A stretch of DNA of 64,000 bases. Origin: Tieghemiomyces parasiticus (Eukaryota > Kickxellomycota > Dimargaritomycetes > Dimargaritales > Dimargaritaceae). Below are positions 19,691 to 29,481 of the stretch, piece after piece (position 1 is the first letter of the stretch; every line of letters starts with the position of its first letter). The notes under the pieces are model-generated. The model saw only the letters and a list, made by a program, of their open reading frames with translations, was not told where the DNA came from and made no database searches. The stretch lies in assembly GCA_027575765.1 (NCBI GenBank), contig JANBPT010000049.1, positions 1-64,000 of the forward strand, written 5' to 3'. A program made the position numbers and the translations under genes.

Positions 19691-20335
19691 ATGACTATCT
19701 TCCACAAGGGCCTCACTGCTTCCGGCAAGAACCTCGACGGTTCGTCGCTGCGTATTCTCATCGTGCGCACGCGCTGGAATGACAAAGTCGTCGAAGCTTT
19801 GGTGCAGGGCGCCAAAGACACCATGGTGAACCAGTACCATGTTGCGCCGCAGAACATTGTGATGCAGTCGGTTCCTGGTGCCTACGAGCTGCCCTTCGCG
19901 GCCCAGCGCCTCATTCAGCAGTCCCAGCAACGGTCATCAAATCTCATCGCCAATGTTTCGGAGGGCGTGCATAACCTCATGGACGACCTCATGGCCGAGT
20001 CGAGTGAGAAGGCAGCAGCCGAGGCGGTTCAGTCACCCAACCCCGCCGCGGGTTCGGCCAAGTCCAATGGGCCGTTTGATGCTGTGATTTGTATCGGCGT
20101 TTTGATTAAGGGCTCCACCATGCACTTTGAATATATCTGTGAGGCGGTCACCCAGGGCATCACCCGGGTGGGCCTTGACACCGGTGTGCCCGTCATCTTT
20201 GGCGTGTTGGCGTGTCTCGATGATCAGCAGGCCCTAGAACGTGCGGGCCTTGGCACCAACCCCAACAGCAAGGGTCACAACCACGGTGAGGACTGGGGTG
20301 CTGCCGCCGTCGAAATGGCCCTACTGAAGCTGTAA
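19691..20335 (+). CDS. RIB4: 6,7-dimethyl-8-ribityllumazine synthase
   Basis: 214 residues from the ATG at 19691 (ACACCATGAC context). The enzyme condenses 5-amino-6-ribitylamino-uracil with 3,4-dihydroxybutanone phosphate in the penultimate step of riboflavin synthesis. Visible are the N-terminal substrate loop (ILIVRTRWND), VPGAYELP (about residues 58-65), then GVLIKGSTMHFEYICEAV carrying the catalytic-region His, and GVPVIFGVLACL. The C-terminal helix ends in WGAAAVEMALLKL. An insertion of about 35 residues (approximately 85-122: SEGVHNLMDDLMAESSEKAA onward) lengthens it beyond the usual ~160-200; insertions at this place occur in some fungal enzymes. No intron. Confidence 0.96.
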   Translation: MTIFHKGLTASGKNLDGSSLRILIVRTRWNDKVVEALVQGAKDTMVNQYHVAPQNIVMQSVPGAYELPFAAQRLIQQSQQRSSNLIANVSEGVHNLMDDLMAESSEKAAAEAVQSPNPAAGSAKSNGPFDAVICIGVLIKGSTMHFEYICEAVTQGITRVGLDTGVPVIFGVLACLDDQQALERAGLGTNPNSKGHNHGEDWGAAAVEMALLKL

Positions 20336-20420
20336 AGGTTATATGGGCAATCCTGGCCTTTGCCCGCCTCGCTGGGGACCGCCGGACGTGGTAACCACTT
20401 ATTTGGTGACTTGGGTGTTG

Positions 20421-20426
20421 AATAAA
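20421..20426 (+). terminator. polyadenylation signal AATAAA of RIB4
   Basis: AATAAA 86 bp after the RIB4 stop codon. Confidence 0.6.
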
Positions 20427-20634
20427 CATAGGCATAGATGTAAACACGAGTCGGCGCTTATGAACTGACAGTACTCTAGCAGGGGAGCGCGAAGTAGATG
20501 CGACTGTGAGACATTATGGCGATTTACTCCGCTTAGAGGTTCGACCTAGCCTCAGATGCCACCGATCCATTGGTCGCTATGGGATGGGGCCTGGCCATTG
20601 ATGGGCACCCTATATCTTCAATTAAAGTCATGTG

Positions 20635-20648
20635 ATATCACGTGATAT
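20635..20648. promoter_or_regulatory. 14-bp perfect palindrome with CACGTG core
   Basis: ATATCACGTGATAT is a perfect palindrome around an E-box, the type of core bound by bHLH factors such as Cbf1. The preceding ten bases (20,629-20,638, CATGTGATAT) are a near-direct repeat of CACGTGATAT. It lies about 560 bp before the uS14 first intron. Confidence 0.45.
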
Positions 20649-21210
20649 AATTTCTCATACCGGGTGGCTAGTCACCCGCAAGTATTTCTTCCCGGCTGGT
20701 CTGATGGACGGGGGAGCCCATGCGAAATTTGCCAGCTTGAGTGGGCCAGGATAGGCCTACCTACAGCTGGCCCAGCGGCCCTGTGATGGTGAGGAGGGGG
20801 CTGAGGTACACCTTGAAGAAGGAGATGCTAGGTGTGCGGACAACAGATACCTTAAACCACCGGCCTGGAAGAAATTAGGTACTGTTCAATTCGACAGTGA
20901 GCTGGGACTTTAGCAATGGGCTGCATGGGCCTGCCGGAACCTGGGACCTACCAGCTGAACTCATACGGTTGTCAGGTCACCGCACGGTGGTGGCGGGGTG
21001 TGGTGGTGGAAGAAAAAAAATATGTCGGCCTCCGACCACCACACCTTGGCTATCGCCCGCCCACCTCGCAACTTTGGGAGGGCCGGTGGGAAACCTCGTG
21101 GGGCCAGTCTACGGCGGCCACGCCGTTCCGAACATAACTGCCTTGGGCCTGCCACAGCTTCATCTAGATCTCTCTCTCCTCGCTTGCCTGCAGAATCGCC
21201 GATCTACAAG

Positions 21211-21537
21211 GTAAGAATCTATTCGCATCTATCTCGCTCTCGGTCTCGTAGTAGAGTGTCAGTTGGCGAGATCCGTGTCGTAACCCTTTGAATCTCGACC
21301 AGATCCGTCGTTTCTAGGCCCCTCTCGTGGGCCCGAGTAGACATTCATTCGCCGCCATTGCAATCGTTCGCCCGTGAATATTTCAAGTTGTCCACTCTTG
21401 CCAAAGCCCAAACTTATCGTTGGGCCCTGAACGAAACCTAACACCTCTATTTACGATCCGACAATCTGCACCCTGAATCTCACCACCAGACATTCTCCGT
21501 CTTTTGTGAAACCGACCGTCCCGTCACTCCTCCCTAG
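21211..21537 (+). promoter_or_regulatory. predicted 5'UTR intron of uS14
   Basis: Donor ACAAG|GTAAGA at 21,210/21,211 and acceptor TCCCTAG at 21,537 give a 327-bp intron ending 24 bp before the ATG. It parallels the eL13 leader intron in size and place. Confidence 0.5.
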
Positions 21538-21561
21538 TCTTCCTATTCGTCGACATTCAAC

Positions 21562-21732
21562 ATGGCTCACGCTAACGTTTGGTTCTCCCACCCCCGTAAC
21601 TTCGGCAAGGGTTCCCGCCAGTGCCGTGTGTGCACCCACCGCGCCGGTCTCATCCGCAAGTACCACCTCAACATCTGCCGTCAGTGCTTCCGTGAGTACG
21701 CCAACGACATTGGTTTCTACAAGCTGGATTAA
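21562..21732 (+). CDS. RPS29: 40S ribosomal protein uS14 (S29)
   Basis: 56 residues, the normal length of eukaryotic S29, in one coding exon from the ATG at 21562. The sequence runs [20 protein letters not shown], then a zinc-binding pair CRVC (residues 21-24) and CRQC (39-42), and ends DIGFYKLD as in other eukaryotes. It belongs to the small-subunit head. The gene is easily missed because it is short. It is likely driven by the promoter upstream of a leader intron; AATAAA lies about 200 bp past the stop. Confidence 0.97.
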   Translation: MAHANVWFSHPRNFGKGSRQCRVCTHRAGLIRKYHLNICRQCFREYANDIGFYKLD

Positions 21733-21929
21733 GTTGATATCAAAATGGCATTCTTTTGAGGCAGGCGACCCATGGCTGTCCTGGACGGCTATGTTACCCC
21801 ACTCTCCCCTACCTCTCTATTAAACCAGCCCGTGCTAAGGTAGAGGCGGCGTAACAGCTCGCCACATGTGCTTTTGTGGGTACGTGGTCCCTTTTGCTAG
21901 GGCCTAGGTTGTCCCAATCGAGCTTTTCC

Positions 21930-21935
21930 AATAAA
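21930..21935 (+). terminator. polyadenylation signal AATAAA of uS14
   Basis: AATAAA 198 bp after the uS14 stop in the only downstream 3' region. Confidence 0.5.
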
Positions 21936-23590
21936 ACAGCGCGGCAGCGGGGTGGTTGTGTCGCGCCGTACAATTTTATCCTAGACTTTGACGGTCATTA
22001 CTTCGTCTACTGTGTGGGGCGTTCGTTGGGATAACGTTAAAGGATCGGGCCAAATTTCACTCAGCATGAGCCCTGGCGTTTATTGTGTGGGCAAGGAAGG
22101 TTGATCAGCTCGAGAGTGGTCCCATGGATGGACGAATGCATTAGCGGGTGGGATAGTTCGTGAGGGTTGATGCAACACGCTTATATTCATGCGTTGCAGT
22201 AGACTCGGGTACATTATCTAGCAACGGTGTCAAGGTGACGCCTGCAACTAGACTCTATAAAATGGCAACTATGGAGGCTTGGCTCTGTTGGATAGGGGGG
22301 GGGTCTTAGCGTCCATAATGGGATCCGTAAGTTGTAAAAGGGAGATCCCGCGGGTGGTACGTAGTTAGGTGAGTAAATAATTTCCCAGAGGACGCAAAAT
22401 GGTGGAGCTAATCTGGTACAGACGCAGGCTCTTCATTTCTGTGGTGATTGGGAATACTGCCTCCGACTTAGCGCCGGTCGTCCGAACGCCAGCTCCGAGA
22501 ATGACATCTGATAAAACCACTGCTCGCCCTCTCTTGCTGATTGACATTTACCGACCTATTCTTGCATAAATCCAGTGGTTTCATCTTTCACCGTCTTGTT
22601 TCGTTTGATCCCTATTTCCCTTCTTCTAGTGCCCTCTTGTTGGCTCCATCACGGTCGGCGTCAAGCTATCAAGTCGGTCTTTCCCTACTCGCCATTAGCC
22701 TTTCGTTACTCGCATTCGAACTAACGACCTGGACCAAGCCCCGTCCTGCCTAAGCTCCTCAGGCTTAAATCTCATATATAAGAGCGATTGGATTTACCCG
22801 ACGCCACTGTGATTGTTCCAAATAGGCCGATAAAGAGAGATGGCTGAAAAGTCAGATATTTATTTAGATGGTAACTGAAGAGGGGGAAGTGTGAAGTATA
22901 GGATGTTGAACCAATAAAGGTTATTATGAGGGGGTCGACCTCTCCGCAATAAGTAGGCAAGCGGGTATTGTAAGGTGTTATGGTGGTCAAGTAAGGGGCG
23001 AGGGGACTGATAAAGCCGAGAAATGTAGAACACAGGAGTAAACGAAGAGCATGATATATATGGATAGCGCGGAGGATAAATAATAAAGGGAGTCGTACGG
23101 GATTATTGTGGGAGGTTTTTACAGTATGGGTGGAGGTAGTAATGGTAATAGAGACGGGCTTGTAAGGAGAGTCGTGGGTGAAGATACAATCGGACGGTGT
23201 ATATCGTTTTCAAGTAGGTATTGGTGGCACTCTTTTAAATCGAGATTCTTGAGGTAAAAGAGCCTTCGTCAAACAATGATTATCCTTGCCAAGGAAAATA
23301 ATGGGCCAGAAAATGGTATGCTGATACCAAGGGCCAATGGTAACCGGAAAGGAGCAAACAATATAGACGTTGAAATGGTGGATAATCAGCATAGTCTGTG
23401 ACGAGATTTCTTTATCCCATCACCTCACCACATATGTGGGTGGGGAGTATATATGGTCGATTAAGCCAGCCAGTGTCAAAAACTAAGGCAATGTTCACAA
23501 ATGACAGATATATGCAAGTGGTTTATTAATGGAGGGCACAGAAAGTAGAATGACTATATAATGCCATAGAGTATAGACTAATTGCAGTTG
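21936..23590. other. AT-rich spacer left of the transposon block
   Basis: About 1.65 kb of AT-rich DNA. TATA-like strings occur at 22,254 (TATAAAA), 22,776 and 23,450, but no coding frame follows any of them. Short ORFs at 22,365-22,990 have no recognisable content. Confidence 0.4.
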
Positions 23591-23599
23591 TGGGCAACT

Positions 23600-24587
23600 A
23601 TTTGTGGTAACTGACCTGCAGCACCTGGTACTTGAACTCAGCATCAGCCAGCTTATCTTCCAGCTAGTAAATGCCACTCAGGGTGGCCTCCTCCATACGG
23701 GAGTAGTACTCCCGGGTGAGGTAGTCCGCCCCATTGTAGGCAGGGCAGTAGAGGTAGGCCCAATCAGGGCTTCCCCCAAGCTGGAGCCGGAACATCTCCC
23801 TCTCCAGCTTGCAATGTTCCTGGATTTCGACCCAAAGGTCGATCTTGGCCCCAGTCACCCTGTGCTTGGCCACTGCAATGTCTTGCAGGGTTACTCCCTG
23901 CCAGTGGGGGGCCACCACCACCCAGTCCTTGTGGACAATTTAGTGCTGAGGGGTGGAAGGGGGACACTGGGTGGGTAGCAGAACAGGTTTAAAGGGTATG
24001 GTTGGAGGATAACATGCCTTCATGAAGATGCTATCATCATTGTTGTTGTCACTGGAAAGGGCAGGCCCAAAACCCCATAAAGTGCAGGCAGTGCAAGTGG
24101 AGCAGGGGGTGTTGGTCAGAGTATACAGCTGGTACCCATTGGCCACCCCAGGGTCTATGCTGTACATCACCAGGTCAACAGGACCTCTCTCCAGGCCACC
24201 CTGGGTGGGTGGGCTTAGGGGCTCAGGGTTCAGTGGCCAGCCCATGGTCAGGGTATACTCCATTGCTGAGAGGGGAGTCAGGCCTTGGTATGGGGACTGT
24301 TTGGGGTAGCAAGGGCAACTGGGGGCAGAGGTGGTGGTTAGAGTAGGAGCCACCAGAATAGATGGGCCTGGCTTCCCAACCAATGGGGTGCTCATGGGCT
24401 CTAGAGCTGCACCTATAGGAGTGACAGTATGCTGGGTGCATAACATGGCTACCTTAGAAAAGGCACACATTGGCAAAAGGACCTTGTGTGCAGCACAGTG
24501 GACCTTCTTGGCCACCTTGATTACTAGAAGAGAAGGTGGGCAGGTGGATGTCATGATAAAGTAGATAACCAGTTGGAGGTTAGCCAC
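23600..24587 (-). pseudogene. unidentified transposon-associated coding relic
   Basis: A 215-residue open frame (24,587-23,940) is Pro/Thr/Cys-rich with scattered Cys/His (CAAH, CTQH, CPCYPK, CSTCTAC). It is followed, in another frame at 23,921-23,664, by a segment with helix-like text (EIQEHCKLEREMFRLQ; SPDWAYLYCPAYNGADYLT) running into a coiled-coil-like LEDKLADAEFKYQVLQ after an in-frame stop. The two pieces could be one protein broken by a frameshift. The family is not recognised; a KDZ-like or zinc-finger-bearing element protein is a guess only. Confidence 0.4.
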
Positions 24588-26190
24588 TAAATGGCCTAAG
24601 CTGATTGTTTGCAGAAAATGAAGCCCTACCTGGAATAAAGGGCATGTACTCAGGCTTCTTCAGTAACTTGACAGTCATTGTGGTACTTTTATAATTCTGG
24701 TGGGAGTTGGTGAAAGGGATGGGGGTGAAATGGACGTTGTGTGAAAGAATAAGGAACAGAGTGGGCCATTAATGGTACATTCATGTGCTGATGTTAGCTA
24801 AGGGTTAAGGTACCATGAAGAGGATGGCACAAAAAGTGTGTATTATAGATGCCACCATAATGTTTGTGATTCACCAAGTCAAGTGGAATTTATTGAGTAT
24901 AACCACCATCACTCTGTACCACTTGGTGGCTTTGTTATAGCCAGCTATCATAGCAGGTTCTATAGTCATTTGGCTGGTCCTTGGCTAGTTCCAATGGCCA
25001 GGCATCCATGATCATCTCTGCCATGGTGAACTTCTTACCCCTCAACCATTGTTTAAAATTCCTGAACAGCTAGAAGTTGCAGAGGGCCAGGTCAGCAGGA
25101 CTGTAGAGAGGGGCCAAGAAAAGTTTGAGTTTAGAGTCTGGAATATAGGTCTGGGTAGCTACAGCACAATATAGTGGTACATTATTGTGGTAGAGTTGGG
25201 GAGGATGACAATCCAGACTTCCACACGCCTTCATCCAGGCCTGGGCCATGGGCTTTGGCCCTTACTCTACATAGGGTTTGGCGGAGACCTTGACACCAGG
25301 GTTACTTGATACTCAGGTGTAATAGGCTACACCTGGTGAAAAAAAGGTCAGTATCACCTTGGGTGTGGTATGGCCTTGGTGGGTTTCAGTTGGGATAGGG
25401 CCACCTTTAGGGCGCCACCTCCAGTGACTAGAGCCAGCAGGAGGGACCATAAAGGCACACTCAAGTCTCATTGCCTGTGATGATGAAGCCCAGCAGGTAG
25501 TCACTGACTCCATTAAACTCCTCCAGGAACTCAATGGCATAACATATCTGCTGGTGGTGCAGGTCATTGGTGAGGTTGTGGGGAATCCAGCTATTGAAAT
25601 AGCTGTGCAACCCCTGGTCCATGCGCAGGACATTGCACATGGTACCAGGGGAAGTGTGGCAGGCCCAGGCCAGCTGCTCAGCAGTCAGCCAAGGGTCTTC
25701 CTTTAGTTGTCTCAGAATCATGTCCCCATAGTATCCACCAAGGTCATCTGATGGGCGGCCTGACCAAGGGCCATCTTCAAAAGAGTGGTGACCTGTGCAA
25801 AAGTGAGCCAGCCACCTGTCAATGGTGGAGCGGCTAGGGGCAGCCAGGCCCAGCTTGGAAGTCAAACCATTAAAAATATTATCTGCCTTGCGGCCCTCCA
25901 GATAGTAATTATAAATAAGGACCCATACACCACACCTGCTAAATTGAGGTGGATTAGGGGAGGGGGGTTTAAAAAGTAGACATCCTGGATAGTTAAACAA
26001 AGCACGTTGTGAAGTCAGAAATAGTTCAATCCTGGAATGATTTATACCCATTGACTTGACATCATTGCCTCCTTAGTTGTCACCTATACTACTGCAATCT
26101 GAGACCTCCAGCCTAAAAGTATGTGGTGATGTAATCTCACCTATAAAATATAAAAAGATTAGCATCAGTATAGGGGTGTAGTGGCAGAAT
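23640..26190. mobile_element. decayed transposon block, CpG-depleted
   Basis: The block holds a degenerate mariner transposase (24,890-26,051, minus) and a second unidentified coding relic (23,600-24,587, minus). Direct reading gives one CpG in 23,941-25,140 and eight more in 25,141-26,100, while flanking DNA is CpG-normal or rich. CpG reappears densely from about 26,215 (CCGTATACGCGG). I could not find convincing terminal inverted repeats or TA target duplications, so the limits are approximate and nested insertions are possible. Confidence 0.75.
24890..26051 (-). pseudogene. mariner (Tc1/mariner superfamily) transposase pseudogene
   Basis: Reading minus-strand frames in order gives a complete but broken mariner transposase. 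First comes an N-terminal helix-turn-helix region (GRKADNIFNGL...STIDRWLAHF). Then come the linker FEDGPWSGRPSDD, LTAEQLAWACHTSPGTMCNVLR and the signature NSWIPHNLT (WVPHEL in relatives). The first catalytic motif reads ITGNET near 25,470. A frameshift follows (25,460-25,313), then LYHNNVPLYCAVAT near 25,170-25,195 and YSPADLALCNF with a following stop near 25,060. It ends with LFRNFKQWLRGKKF and QSDGGYTQ. Stops, frameshifts and Asn at all three catalytic Asp positions mean it is inactive. Confidence 0.85.
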
Positions 26191-28088
26191 TTTCTTCCCT
26201 TGTGACTTCACTCCGTATACGCGGACAGTTAGTAATTATCATTTATTGTACAAAAAGAGAGTATTCGGGCTAATTTACAATAAAACCAATGATCAAAAAA
26301 CTTGATTCAAAGCACCATCAGCAGGGGGGGAGGGGTTAAGAAATGCAACAGAGGAAAGGGAAATAGGGGTGATGGAAGCGAAAGGAAGAGAATACTGTAG
26401 ATTATCGTAGTCTGCCATTAACGCCAAGGTGTCATCTGGATGTTCGGTGCTTGTGATTAAATCACTTGACAATTAGGTGCCAGTTTATATCGCAATGATC
26501 TTTGAGACCGCCACATTTGCATAGGATTAAAACTAGGAAACGTTCGAGTTGTACCTGAAACCACTACTGTTACCCAATCCCCGCGCCTCACTTTCCATGT
26601 AGCTTTAAGCCTCGACCTGCCCTTTCCTACCTTCGTTTCTTCACGCCTTTTCCTGTTCCGCTCATTGGGCATGCAGCTACTACCGTTCGGCTCTGGCTCA
26701 CACGTAGTCACCGCTATACCCCTTCCTTACGTTTCATTCTTACAGCTTACGGCTCACCAACTACGAGCAGGCTTGAGCCTGGGAGACTTGAGAGCCGGAA
26801 AACGATCCCACTGGGACTTCACGTCCACCATTCCAACAACACGTCTCTACCGCTAGCTTTACTTCTATAAACCTCGATCCCTAAGTGTTACGCCTAGCGC
26901 ATAGCTGGCGTGAGATTAAAGGCTGGTTCTCGTGTTGTTTGATCGACTTTCCCAGGCCATTGTCAATCAATCGATTTCTTGGTGCCGTCTTACCATACCC
27001 GTCTTCTGAAACACTGTCGCTGACATATCATGGTGAAATGGCAGGCGTTATTTTAAACGACCTTGGCCTGGCTATCAAGACGAAGGTACAGGCTTAGGCG
27101 GCCGACGTTATAAGGAGTGAATGGACAATGTGTTAAAGGGCCAGGCACTGTACAGGTAGCGTGGTTGAGTAATGACGCTTCTGACATTGGCCCAATAACA
27201 AGTTGGGCGTTAAACTTCGAAACAGCTGAGTCTGGTTTCGTTAGGAGGGGTCGGATTCATGGGTAGTAGATCGTAAGTGGACCTCCCCTCCCCTCATTTA
27301 GAATATGGCCGGGGGTCATGCTTTTTAAAATTGTTCAGTATATCCGCCCTTAGGCCTGTTTAACTTATTTCATGAGTAGGTATACTCGTAAAAACGTCAG
27401 ATTGGTAAAGCTACTCTGCTGGCCATCCAGCATCTTTCTGCGTGGTCGGTCTTTGCCACTTTCTGCCGCATTTCTAAAGCACGGCCCCATACTCGTTGTC
27501 CTGATTATTATGCAAAACCGAATGGAAATATTGACGCCCGAGGCTTCAACGAAAATTACTCTACCTCTTCAAATTTGAATGAGAAGTGCAGGTTTGAACC
27601 GACCAACTTTATGCTGAACGAACGGGCTGATTAGCGGCAGTTGCCAAATAATCCATCTGAGTGAAAAGTCCACAGTTTCCAACGTTTTCTCAGGCAACGT
27701 ATGGTTATACAACTGGATTAGCGGCTGTCAAAGGGGAGGAATAGGTCACAAGTCCAACCTGGCGAAACCTTTCCAGAAACATGCTGTGGAATCCATGGGC
27801 TATACCCTGGTTATTCTAGCTAATGTGGTTGATTTGACGGGGCTCAATAGCCAACCCGGTGCACTCCAAGTGGGAATCTCGTATGTCCACTGTGGTTTTG
27901 TGTGTTGAGTGTTTCAGTTGTCTACCTCCCCTATGCCGGCGTTTGTCCTCACAGCGTCTCAAACGCTTTTCGCCGCACAGCACGGCCAGCTACCTTGCCC
28001 TTTAAATTTTCCAGCGCAACCCAGCTCCACTCCATGCCTTCGCCGGCCTCCATCTTGTCCATTCACTTGCCAGCTCACCACCCACGCC
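26191..28088. other. intergenic between transposon block and carrier gene
   Basis: About 1.9 kb. Short ORFs (26,457-26,711 minus; 26,665-27,097 plus; 27,372-27,578 plus) show no family resemblance. The last ~180 bp are pyrimidine-rich and open in the carrier frame; they may be leader or an N-terminal extension. Confidence 0.4.
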
Positions 28089-29258
28089 ATGGCCGAATCA
28101 CACTTGCCATTGGTCACCAATGACTCCCCGGACCTGATCGAGCTAAGCACGGGCGCCATATTCCCCGACCCGTCAACCTCACCCGAATTAGCACCACTGC
28201 CACTTGGCACCAACACTGCCGCCTGGAAGTCATTCGCTGCCGGGGGAGTGGGCGGTACCTGCCTCGTTCTGGCGGGCCACCCGTTCGACCTCCTCAAGGT
28301 GCGTTTGCAAACGTATACCCAGGGTGCCGTCACGGCCGCTGTAAATCTGGGCAAGGCGACGTCGCCGCCCTCACTATCAGCAACGGCCAAGCCGCCGACC
28401 GTCTCGGCCCTCTCCCTCTGCCGGCACATTATCCGCACAGAGGGTCTTCGTGGTCTCTACCGTGGCGTAGTCCCGCCGGTTCTGGGAGCGGCTCCAATCA
28501 ACGCCGTGTCGTTCTGGGCCTACGATCTTGGGCTCCGGTCTGTCCGCGCTTTTCAGGAATGTTTGGTACCACCGCTCAACGCTACATCATCGTCGCTGAC
28601 CGCCGGGTGGACACGGCCGCTAGATAAGGACAGTCTGGGAATACCAGCCATCGCTGCCGCAGGGGCCTTCTCTAGTATGTTTACAGTTCTCCTTATCGGC
28701 CCGGGTGAACGTATCAAGGTGCTCCTCCAAGTCCAAGGCACACCATCGGCTCCAGCCGACCTATCGGCTGCCTCGGCCACAGCCAAGGGCGGCCGTCTCG
28801 GGGCTTGGGCCATTGTTCGCCACGTTTACCGGACCGAGGGTTTTCGGGGACTCCTGCGTGGGACTGGTGCGGCCTTGCTTCGCGACGCCCCTGGGTGTGC
28901 CGTTTACTTTACAGCCTACGAGACCGTGCGCCGGAAACTCGCTACCGGAGGCGGACCTGACGGTACCGACCGACTCATCCCGCTGCCGGTCACCGTGCTT
29001 CTCGCCGGTGGCATGGCGGGGATTGCGGACTGGTCCGTGACCATGCCTATCGACACCCTCAAGTCGCGCCTACAAACGGCGCCACCCGGGACGTATCCGC
29101 GCGGTATCCGCGACGTCGCTCGACACCTGATACGAACCGAGGGCTGGCGGGCACTCTACCGCGGAATCGGTCCCGTCATGCTGCGCGCTTTCCCGGCCAA
29201 CGCAGCATGTTTTGCTGGGTACGAGACAGCCATGTCCCTTCTCAACCACGTATGCTAA
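28089..29258 (+). CDS. CRC1: mitochondrial carnitine/acylcarnitine carrier (SLC25A20 type)
   Basis: 389 residues from the ATG at 28089 (GCCATGGCC context). The frame is open upstream with another ATG at 27933, so a 441-residue form is possible. It has the three-repeat mitochondrial carrier fold of the inner membrane. Carrier signatures are HPFDLLKVRLQ (repeat 1), GPGERIKVLLQVQ (repeat 2, where this subfamily has a Glu-Arg-Lys variant) and MPIDTLKSRLQ (repeat 3). Motifs such as GLRGLYRG, DAPGCAVYFTAYE and FPANAACFAGYE are typical of the carnitine/acylcarnitine branch, which imports acylcarnitines for beta-oxidation. It has an N-terminal extension of ~65 residues and Ala/Ser-rich loops between repeats. 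No intron. Confidence 0.9.
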   Translation: MAESHLPLVTNDSPDLIELSTGAIFPDPSTSPELAPLPLGTNTAAWKSFAAGGVGGTCLVLAGHPFDLLKVRLQTYTQGAVTAAVNLGKATSPPSLSATAKPPTVSALSLCRHIIRTEGLRGLYRGVVPPVLGAAPINAVSFWAYDLGLRSVRAFQECLVPPLNATSSSLTAGWTRPLDKDSLGIPAIAAAGAFSSMFTVLLIGPGERIKVLLQVQGTPSAPADLSAASATAKGGRLGAWAIVRHVYRTEGFRGLLRGTGAALLRDAPGCAVYFTAYETVRRKLATGGGPDGTDRLIPLPVTVLLAGGMAGIADWSVTMPIDTLKSRLQTAPPGTYPRGIRDVARHLIRTEGWRALYRGIGPVMLRAFPANAACFAGYETAMSLLNHVC

Positions 29259-29475
29259 GCGCCGTTTGACTGTTCACGATATACAATGTAATTAAATAAC
29301 CGACTAAAGCGGCTCTCCCACTGCGTACTAGCACGGTCAAGCTTAGCGTCGTACCCAGGATAGAGAGTGCCAATGCATATGGCAATACACCTTCTCTCCT
29401 GGCTTTTGCGGAATACGCAATTGGCCTTGGACCTCCGTCTTTATCTTGGCTCTCAAACATGCCTTACCGGGCATA

Positions 29476-29481
29476 AATAAA
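29476..29481 (+). terminator. polyadenylation signal AATAAA of the carrier gene
   Basis: AATAAA within AAATAAATAA, 218 bp past the stop. Confidence 0.4.

Larger units (their letters stand above)
20336..21210. other. intergenic between RIB4 and uS14
   Basis: RIB4 3'UTR, then the palindrome listed next, then the uS14 promoter and untranslated first exon. Several short ORFs overlap at 20,900-21,290 without support. Confidence 0.4.

Noticed and set aside
26457..26711. Basic 84-codon minus-strand ORF
   Set aside because: No promoter, no homologue recognised and a competing plus-strand frame; likely chance.
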